Positions 56,647 through 64,000 of a stretch of 64,000 nt of DNA are shown one piece after another. The stretch comes from Streptomyces seoulensis (lineage in GTDB: Bacteria; Actinomycetota; Actinomycetes; Streptomycetales; Streptomycetaceae), in NCBI RefSeq assembly GCF_004328625.1, contig NZ_CP032229.1, forward strand, positions 5,890,001 through 5,954,000, read 5' to 3'. The notes below the pieces were generated by a model. It was not told where the DNA came from and ran no database searches. It worked only from the letters and a program-made list of their open reading frames with translations. A program made the translations under genes and the position numbers. How positions within the stretch are numbered: position 1 is the first letter of the stretch; every line of letters begins with the position of its first letter.

Positions 56647-57000
56647 TGTCTTTTCCCTTCGGAGTCGATGACTTCGGGGTTCGGTAATCGCATCCCCGGC
56701 ATGTCCGTGAAGCCGGGATCACTCTGACTCCGAGGGGCGGTCCATTCCCAGACCGTCGCCCGCTCATCAACCTGCACGACATGAAAGTGAGTGGGCGACA
56801 TACAGCGCGGAAGAAGGAGTGCGCGCAGGTCGGAGCGGCCGGGCGCGGTCCGGAGCGGGTGTCACGAGAATTCGTGTCTGCCGGTCGGAGAATTCTCGTG
56901 GAATGCTCGTCGTGGACCGCGCAGAACCGTTTCCCGTACGTTCCGCCGCTCTCTACGCGCAATTCGAATTCAGAACGCGCCACACCGAAAGGCGACAGCC
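56647..57000. promoter_or_regulatory. Divergent intergenic region between the NRPS operon and panD
   Basis: 354 bases without a gene that should contain the promoter of the roughly 29 kb NRPS operon and that of panD. The notable element is a nested inverted repeat at 56863-56900 (listed separately). No confident -10/-35 pair could be assigned. Confidence 0.45.
56863..56900. promoter_or_regulatory. Nested inverted repeat, candidate operator
   Basis: CACGAGAATT (56863-56872) and its exact inverse AATTCTCGTG (56891-56900) are separated by 18 bases. Each arm also begins or sits within a smaller palindrome (CACGA-GAAT-TCGTG; GAGAATTCTC). AT-rich palindromes are rare in this DNA, so a dimeric repressor site is likely. 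It lies midway between panD and the PCP gene, so it may control either. Confidence 0.5.
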
Positions 57001-57420
57001 GTGTTCCGTACCATGCTCAAGTCCAAGATCCACCGAGCCACGATCACCCAGTGCGATCTGCATTACGTCGGCTCCCTCACCCTGGACGCCGACCTGATGG
57101 ACGCGGCCGATCTGCTGCCGGGCGAGCTGATACACATCGTCGACATCAACAACGGCAGCCGGCTGGAGACCTATGTGATCGAGGGTCCCCGGGGCAGCGG
57201 CATCATCGGCGTCAACGGCGCCGCCGCCCGCCTGGTCCAGAAGGGCGACCTCGTGATCATCATCGCCTACGCCACGGTGGCCGACGCCGACGCCGCGAGG
57301 GTCGAACCCAGGGTGGTCTTCGTGAACGACCGCAACGAGGTCACCGACACGGGCGCCGCCCTCAACACGGCCCCGGACGGCCACGGCCTGACCGACGGCA
57401 CCCTGATCGAGACGGCCTGA
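57001..57420 (+). CDS. panD: Aspartate 1-decarboxylase (pyruvoyl enzyme)
   Basis: A 139-residue PanD. It converts aspartate to beta-alanine for pantothenate and coenzyme A. The self-cleavage site Gly24-Ser25 (YVGSLTL) that yields the pyruvoyl group, Lys9 and Arg/Tyr residues of the family are present. GTG at 57001 chosen by matching the family N-terminus ([14 protein letters not shown]); the longer upstream frame has no homology. Sits divergently from the NRPS operon; supply of beta-alanine or phosphopantetheine to the carriers is possible but housekeeping is equally likely. Confidence 0.93.
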   Translation: MFRTMLKSKIHRATITQCDLHYVGSLTLDADLMDAADLLPGELIHIVDINNGSRLETYVIEGPRGSGIIGVNGAAARLVQKGDLVIIIAYATVADADAARVEPRVVFVNDRNEVTDTGAALNTAPDGHGLTDGTLIETA

Positions 57421-57523
57421 GGACGCGCCGGCAGTCCGGCGCCGGGTGCGGCGGGCCGGCGGAGCGCGGACCTGGCCGCCCGCCGGCCGCGCCCCACCTC
57501 GCGCCGCGACGGGACGACGCGGC

Positions 57524-58369
57524 TCAGCCCTGATGCACCTCGTTCCGCCCCGCCCCACCCGACAGCCGGTCCCTGCCGGGGCCGCCCCACAGGACGTCGT
57601 CGCCACTGTTGCCCCACAGCGTGTCGTCCCCCGCCTCCCCGTACAGCGTGTCGTCGCCCTTGCCGCCGTAGAGGACGTCCGCGCCGCCACCGCCGTGCAG
57701 GATGTCGTCGCCTTCGTCGCCGTGCAGGGTGTTCTCCTCGTCGGTGCCGGTCAGGGAGTCGTTCCCGGTTCCGCCGAAGCAGTCCTGTCCGCAGTGGGTC
57801 AGGACGTCGTTCCCGGAGTCGCCGTACGAACCGAAGCCGAACGGACCGCCACCGCCGTCGAGCCGGTCGTCACCGTCGCCGCCGTGGAGCACGGCGGACG
57901 CGGGCCCCCGGAGGATGTCGTCGCCCGGACCGCCGTCGACACGGGCGTACGCGTGGCTGTCCGGGGCGAGCGTGGCCGTGTCGTCCAGGTCGCCGAGGTC
58001 GACGTCGTAGTCGTCCGAGTCGTCGGAGTTCTCCGGGATGTGGACCGCGCAGCGGACGGTGGTGTGGTCGGCCGGGGCCGGGTACGCGCACTCGTCGTAC
58101 GTCACCGCGCTCGCGTCCAGCGCGATGGCGTAGCGGTCGTGGAAGGTGAGGACGTAGTACGAGTCGAACTCGCCCCGCTGCTCGATGCGTTCGCCGACCG
58201 TCAGGTGGTTGATTCGGCCGGGAGCGGCCTTGTACCAGAGCTCGCCGTCCTGGTGGACGACGGTGGCCGGGGGCGCCGCCGCGTGTGCGGCCGGCAGTGC
58301 GAGGGCGGTGCCGCCGAGGGCGAGTGCGAGTGTGCCGGTGGCCGTGGCGATGGTGCGGAACGTGCGCAT
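57524..58369 (-). CDS. Secreted RTX-like calcium-binding repeat protein
   Basis: A 281-residue protein with an N-terminal signal peptide (basic MRTFR, hydrophobic stretch, AHAAA cleavage region), a short globular part about 35-130, and about ten nonapeptide repeats of the GGxGxDxLx kind (GGPGDDIL, GGDGDDRL, GGKGDDTLYG) that fold as a calcium-binding beta-roll. Function beyond that unknown. Convergent with panD. Confidence 0.85.
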   Translation of the reverse strand: MRTFRTIATATGTLALALGGTALALPAAHAAAPPATVVHQDGELWYKAAPGRINHLTVGERIEQRGEFDSYYVLTFHDRYAIALDASAVTYDECAYPAPADHTTVRCAVHIPENSDDSDDYDVDLGDLDDTATLAPDSHAYARVDGGPGDDILRGPASAVLHGGDGDDRLDGGGGPFGFGSYGDSGNDVLTHCGQDCFGGTGNDSLTGTDEENTLHGDEGDDILHGGGGADVLYGGKGDDTLYGEAGDDTLWGNSGDDVLWGGPGRDRLSGGAGRNEVHQG

Positions 58370-58499
58370 GCGAGTTGCCTCCCCGATGTCGGCGCGCGGT
58401 GACGCGCGCGGTCGCCTTGTCGGACAGGGGCGGGAGCGGCGAAGTTGCCCTTGCCGATCATGAACAGTGGCGTACCGGACGGTGTACGCGGCACGCGAT

Positions 58500-58505
58500 T
58501 AGGCT
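58500..58505 (+). promoter_or_regulatory. Possible -10 box of a leaderless transcript
   Basis: TAGGCT lies six bases before the ATG at 58512, so transcription would start at or next to the start codon; no ribosome site is present in between. No clear -35 box was seen. Confidence 0.35.
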
Positions 58506-58511
58506 GGGGCC

Positions 58512-60714
<2,203 letters not shown>

Positions 60715-60731
60715 GCCCTGGCCACGCGTGG

Positions 60732-60759
60732 GCCGACCGACTCACTGGGGTCGGTCGGC
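60732..60759. terminator. Bidirectional hairpin terminator
   Basis: GCCGACCGAC and its exact inverse GTCGGTCGGC form a 10-base-pair stem with an 8-base loop, between the convergent cellulase and DUF1152-type genes. No U tract, as is usual for such genomes. Confidence 0.75.
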
Positions 60760-60784
60760 TCTCGGAGTCGCCGACGCGGAAGTC

Positions 60785-61750
60785 TCAGTGCGGGAACGCC
60801 CGTGACGGGCGCTGACGGGGGAGGGTGGTGCGGAACTCCTCGATGACGGTGCTCACTTGACGCATCAGCGACGTCCGCTCCAGCAGGTCCAGGTACAGGT
60901 TCCGGCGGGCCAGGCCGGGGAGGTCCACGCAGAAGTACATGGCCATGAGCGGGTTGACGAACAGCTCGCCGCCCTTGGTCCTCTCGGTGAACCGGACGTC
61001 ACCGAAGTCGCCGCGCACTGCGGCGGCCACCGAGCCGTTCACGATGCTCGGGTGACTCGGGGTGTGGCGCTGGGCGTGTGCCACCGCGTCGAGGTAGAGC
61101 GCGCCCTCCCGTCCTGTGCCGAGCAGCGAGAACGCGCCGAGGTAGGAGCCGTCCCGGTCCAGGGCGGCCAGGTTCTCCAGGACGAGCGCGTGGCTCACAC
61201 CGTGATACGCGTCCACCCCGAAGCCGAGGCAGGCGACCAGCCGGTGGGGGATCTCGTCGAGCCCGCTCACGGCGGCCAGACTCGCCATGTCCTCCTCCGG
61301 CGTGCCGAGGCCGTGCTCGTCACCGCGCATCAGGATGTCTGTCCCGCCGTCCACCAGCACCACCGCGTCGACCCCGCCGAGGTGCGCGATGAGCGCCCGG
61401 TACGCCGCCCGCAGCGGACCCACCCCGATGCTCGGGAACGCGTACACGGTGGACGGCAGGTCCTGCGTCGACAGCCACTGCGCGAGCGTCCGTTCCGGAA
61501 AGTAGTCGCCGCGCACGGGGGTGTCGGGCTCGACGGCGGCGACATCCTCGTCCACCCACACGTCGAGGCTCAGGCCGTACAGGTCGGCGAAGGACAGGCT
61601 GGCGAGGTGCACCTCCTTGCCCGCCGACCGCAGCGCCAGCGCGAGCGGCAGCCCGGCGTACACGTCGAAGCCGCCGCCCGCACCGGCTATGAGAACGCGC
61701 CGCGCGTCGCGCAGACGGGTGAAGAAGGCTGGTTCCCCCAGAGAGATCAC
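60785..61750 (-). CDS. DUF1152-type protein
   Basis: A 321-residue cytosolic protein with a GAGGGFDVYAGLPLA glycine-rich start and VVLVDGGTDILMRGDE, the pattern of DUF1152 proteins, whose function is not established. GTG start; the nearest upstream -10-like box lies so close that the mRNA may be leaderless. Confidence 0.8.
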   Translation of the reverse strand: MISLGEPAFFTRLRDARRVLIAGAGGGFDVYAGLPLALALRSAGKEVHLASLSFADLYGLSLDVWVDEDVAAVEPDTPVRGDYFPERTLAQWLSTQDLPSTVYAFPSIGVGPLRAAYRALIAHLGGVDAVVLVDGGTDILMRGDEHGLGTPEEDMASLAAVSGLDEIPHRLVACLGFGVDAYHGVSHALVLENLAALDRDGSYLGAFSLLGTGREGALYLDAVAHAQRHTPSHPSIVNGSVAAAVRGDFGDVRFTERTKGGELFVNPLMAMYFCVDLPGLARRNLYLDLLERTSLMRQVSTVIEEFRTTLPRQRPSRAFPH

Positions 61751-61755
61751 CGCAC

Positions 61756-61761
61756 GACGCT
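61756..61761 (-). promoter_or_regulatory. Possible -10 box of a leaderless transcript
   Basis: TAGCGT on the reverse strand ends five bases before the GTG of the DUF1152-type gene, with no room for a ribosome site. Confidence 0.4.
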
Positions 61762-61835
61762 AGCAGGGGGCCGCGCGGGCCATGCCGGGGCCGGATAGCG
61801 CCGACCTGGGTGTTGCGTGCGCAGCTATAGCGCGT

Positions 61836-61865
61836 TTGCAATTAACCCGCGTGTGCAATTAACGT
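61836..61865 (+). promoter_or_regulatory. Promoter with direct-repeat operator for the aldo/keto reductase operon
   Basis: TGCAATTAAC occurs twice, at 61837-61846 and 61854-61863, with the same phase of 17 bases. The repeats overlap a reasonable promoter: TTGCAA (61836-61841) and TAACGT (61860-61865) with an 18-base spacer. Such AT-rich repeats in this DNA suggest binding of a repressor over the promoter. Confidence 0.5.
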
Positions 61866-61935
61866 CGGACCGAAGCCGCGCACGGCTCGACGGGCGCGGC
61901 TTTCCGACAGCAGGCTAGGAGAGGTGCGGTACCCC

Positions 61936-62757
61936 ATGACGATCCCCGACATCACCCTGAACAACGGCGTACGGATGCCCCAGCTCGGCTTCGGCGTCTT
62001 CCAGGTCCCCGACGACGAGACCGCCGAGGCGGTCGGCCACGCCCTGCGTGCCGGCTACCGCAGCGTCGACACCGCCGCGATCTACGGCAACGAGCGCGGC
62101 GTCGGCCGGGCGATCGCTGAGTCCGGTATCGCCCGCGACGAGCTGTTCGTCACCACCAAGCTGTGGAACGACGACCAGGGTCACGACAGCACCCTCACCG
62201 CCTTCGACGCGTCCCTGGACCGCCTCGGCCTCGACCATGTGGACCTGTACCTGATCCACTGGCCCACCCCGGTCCGCGACCGCTACCTCGACACCTGGCG
62301 CGCCCTGGAGCGGATTCTCGCGGAGGGCCGCGCCCGCGCCATCGGCGTCTCCAACTTCCAGGTGCCGCATCTGCGCCGTCTCATGGAGCACTCGGGCATC
62401 GTCCCGGCCGTCAACCAGATCGAACTGCACCCCGCGCTCCAGCAGGCCGAACTGCGCGCCTTCCACGCCGAACACGGAATCGCCACCGAGGCGTGGAGCC
62501 CGCTCGCGCAGGGCGCCGTCCTCGGTGACGAGGCGATCCTCTCGGCCGCGCGTGCGCACGGGGTCACCCCCGCCCAGGTGGTGATCCGCTGGCACCTGCA
62601 GACCGGCAACATCGTGATCCCGAAGTCCGTGACGCCCGAGCGCATCCGCCAGAACCTCGACGTCTTCGGCTTCCGGCTGAGCGACGCCGAACTCGACGCC
62701 ATCGCCGCCCTGGACCGCGGGCTGCGCACCGGGCCGGACCCCGACACCCTCAACTGA
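61936..62757 (+). CDS. Aldo/keto reductase (2,5-diketo-gluconate reductase-like)
   Basis: A 273-residue NADPH-dependent aldo/keto reductase: GYRSVDTAAIYGNE (catalytic Asp and Tyr), TTKLWNDD (Lys), LIHWP (His), and the NADPH part IPKSVTPERIRQN. ATG 61936 preferred over GTG 61924 because AGGAGAGG (61917-61924) is then well spaced. Confidence 0.92.
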   Translation: MTIPDITLNNGVRMPQLGFGVFQVPDDETAEAVGHALRAGYRSVDTAAIYGNERGVGRAIAESGIARDELFVTTKLWNDDQGHDSTLTAFDASLDRLGLDHVDLYLIHWPTPVRDRYLDTWRALERILAEGRARAIGVSNFQVPHLRRLMEHSGIVPAVNQIELHPALQQAELRAFHAEHGIATEAWSPLAQGAVLGDEAILSAARAHGVTPAQVVIRWHLQTGNIVIPKSVTPERIRQNLDVFGFRLSDAELDAIAALDRGLRTGPDPDTLN

Positions 62758-62793
62758 CCCGGAGCCGCGCCCCTCGCCCCCGAAAGACCTGAC

Positions 62794-63801
62794 ATGAGCA
62801 TCCGTCACCTGCTGCCGGGCCGCATCGGCTTCGGCGCGGCCCCGCTGGGCAACATGTTCCGCTCCCTCACGGACGAGGAGGCGCGGGCCACCCTGCGGGC
62901 CGCCTGGGACCACGGCATCCGCTACTTCGACACCGCGCCCGTGTACGGCGCCGGCCTCGCGGAGACCCGCCTCGGCGAGTTCCTGTCGGGGTTCGACCGT
63001 GCCGAGTACGTCCTGTCGACGAAGGTCGGCCGCCTGATCCTGGACGAGTTCGAGGAACCGTCCACCCGCGAACTGGGGGAGAAGGGCAACCTGTTCCGGT
63101 ACGGGCTGCCCCACAAGATCCACAACGACTACGGCGCGGACGCGACCCTGCGCTCCGTCGAGGACAGCCTCAGGCGGCTGCGCACCGACCGGCTCGACAT
63201 CGTCTGGGTGCACTCCGTGGCCCAGGACTTCTACGGGGACGAGTGGATCGGCCGCTTCGAGCAGGCGCGCACCGGCGCCTTCCGCGCCCTGACCCGGCTG
63301 CGGGAGGAGGGCGTCATCGGGGCGTGGGGTCTCGGCGTCAACCGGGTCGAGCCCCTGGAGCTGACCCTGGACCTCGACGAACCGGCCCCGGACGCCTTCC
63401 TGCTGGCCGGCCGCTACACGCTGCTGGACCACGAGCGCGCGCTCCAGCGCCTGCTCCCCGCCGCCCGGCGACGCGGTGTGGACATCGTCGTCGGCGGTCC
63501 GTACAGCTCGGGCATCCTCGTCGGGGGCACCCACTTCGAGTACGGCGAAGCACCCGCCGAGGTCGTCACCAAGGTGGAGCGGATCGACGCCCTCGCGCGG
63601 GAGCACGGCATCGGCGTCAAGTCCGCGGCCCTCCAGTTCGTCCTCGCCCACCCCGCCGTGGCCGCCGTCGTGCCGGGCGCCAGCAGGCCCAGCCGTATCG
63701 CGGAAGACCTCGCCGCCCTCGACGAGCCCGTCCCCGCCGCGTTCTGGCAGGCCCTCTGCGCGGAGGGGATCGTCTCCCCGGAGGCACCGGTACCCGCCTG
63801 A
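62794..63801 (+). CDS. Aldo/keto reductase (aldose dehydrogenase-like)
   Basis: A 335-residue aldo/keto reductase of the L-fucose/D-threo-aldose dehydrogenase type: YFDTAPVYGAGLAE (Asp, Tyr), STKVGR (Lys), WVHSV (His) and the late VVPGASRPSRIAED. 36 bases after the previous gene, likely the same operon and perhaps consecutive sugar oxidation/reduction steps. Confidence 0.9.
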   Translation: MSIRHLLPGRIGFGAAPLGNMFRSLTDEEARATLRAAWDHGIRYFDTAPVYGAGLAETRLGEFLSGFDRAEYVLSTKVGRLILDEFEEPSTRELGEKGNLFRYGLPHKIHNDYGADATLRSVEDSLRRLRTDRLDIVWVHSVAQDFYGDEWIGRFEQARTGAFRALTRLREEGVIGAWGLGVNRVEPLELTLDLDEPAPDAFLLAGRYTLLDHERALQRLLPAARRRGVDIVVGGPYSSGILVGGTHFEYGEAPAEVVTKVERIDALAREHGIGVKSAALQFVLAHPAVAAVVPGASRPSRIAEDLAALDEPVPAAFWQALCAEGIVSPEAPVPA

Positions 63802-63807
63802 CGTTGT

Positions 63808-64000
63808 CTACGGGGTGGCGGTCAGCCCCGCGAGATACGCGGTCAGTACGCGCCGCATCCGGGGTGCCACCTCGACCACCGCGTGGCCGAGCAGCGGGTC
63901 GGAGGCGTACAGCTCGGCCAGCTTCGGTCCCGGTGTGGCCATCTGCCACAGTGCGCCGGCCAGACTGGTCGCGGTGGCGATCGTGTCGACGGCCTCCAGT
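63808..64000 (-). CDS. TetR-family regulator, C-terminal end (partial)
   Basis: The last 63 residues of a protein read on the reverse strand end in LTAYLAGLTATP. Helical, with ELYASDPLLGHAVVEVAPRMRRVL, which resembles the ligand-binding C-terminus of TetR-like repressors. DNA-binding part lies outside the window. Convergent with the aldo/keto reductase genes; it may be the repressor of the repeats at 61836-61865, but this is only a guess. Confidence 0.5.
   Translation of the reverse strand, partial: LEAVDTIATATSLAGALWQMATPGPKLAELYASDPLLGHAVVEVAPRMRRVLTAYLAGLTATP

Noticed and set aside
56791..57420. Longer PanD form (209 residues)
   Set aside because: The extra N-terminal part is Arg-rich with no homology, and the family N-terminus begins precisely at the GTG at 57001.

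Overview
The window is about 72% GC DNA whose every convincing gene looks actinobacterial, most likely Streptomyces: GTG/ATG starts, four-base stop/start overlaps, a CebR-type operator in front of a secreted cellulase, PanD and XDH-family enzymes, and very large NRPS genes. I read it by eye only; family names come from motifs I recognise, not from searches.

Region 1 (1 to about 27.9 kb) is a hybrid NRPS/PKS locus with two divergent operons meeting at 11.07-11.40 kb. The leftward operon encodes an A-T protein with a proline-like code, a TylF-type O-methyltransferase, a T-monooxygenase(luciferase-like)-C-A-T NRPS, a T-KS-AT PKS, a thioesterase-like protein and a condensation protein cut by the window edge. 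The rightward operon encodes an asparagine-synthetase-like protein that has lost the glutaminase Cys, C-T and free-standing C proteins, an MFS exporter, an AsnRS/AspRS-like catalytic core, a SAM methyltransferase, two XDH-family subunits, a ProRS-like protein, an MccF-like S66 peptidase and XdhC. Two tRNA-synthetase-like proteins plus an MccF homologue suggest a product related to aminoacyl-adenylate chemistry, or self-protection against it. xdhC is split by an IS5-family element (26808-27693).

Region 2 (27.7-56.6 kb) is a single leftward operon of twelve genes: free PCP, MbtH protein, a 4002-residue NRPS (C-A-T-C-A-T-C-A-T-E ending in a penicillin-binding-protein-type release domain), a stand-alone A protein, C-A-T, A-T-C with a decayed A domain, then threonine-kinase-like, SbnA/CysK-like, ATP-grasp, argininosuccinate-lyase-like, threonine-aldolase-like and MFS genes. 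The kinase/CysK/lyase trio fits 2,3-diaminobutyrate synthesis from threonine. Counting usable A domains gives a hexapeptide, probably cyclised by the PBP-type domain, with a repeated acidic-pocket code (DDVQLSTID) that could read the diamino acid.

Region 3 (56.6-64 kb) is mostly ordinary chromosome: panD, a secreted RTX-like repeat protein, a UBP-type zinc-finger protein, a GH5-Fn3-CBM2 cellulase under a CebR box, a DUF1152-type protein, two aldo/keto reductases, and the C-terminal end of a TetR-like regulator. No tRNA, rRNA or CRISPR array was seen, and no pathway-specific regulator lies inside regions 1-2.
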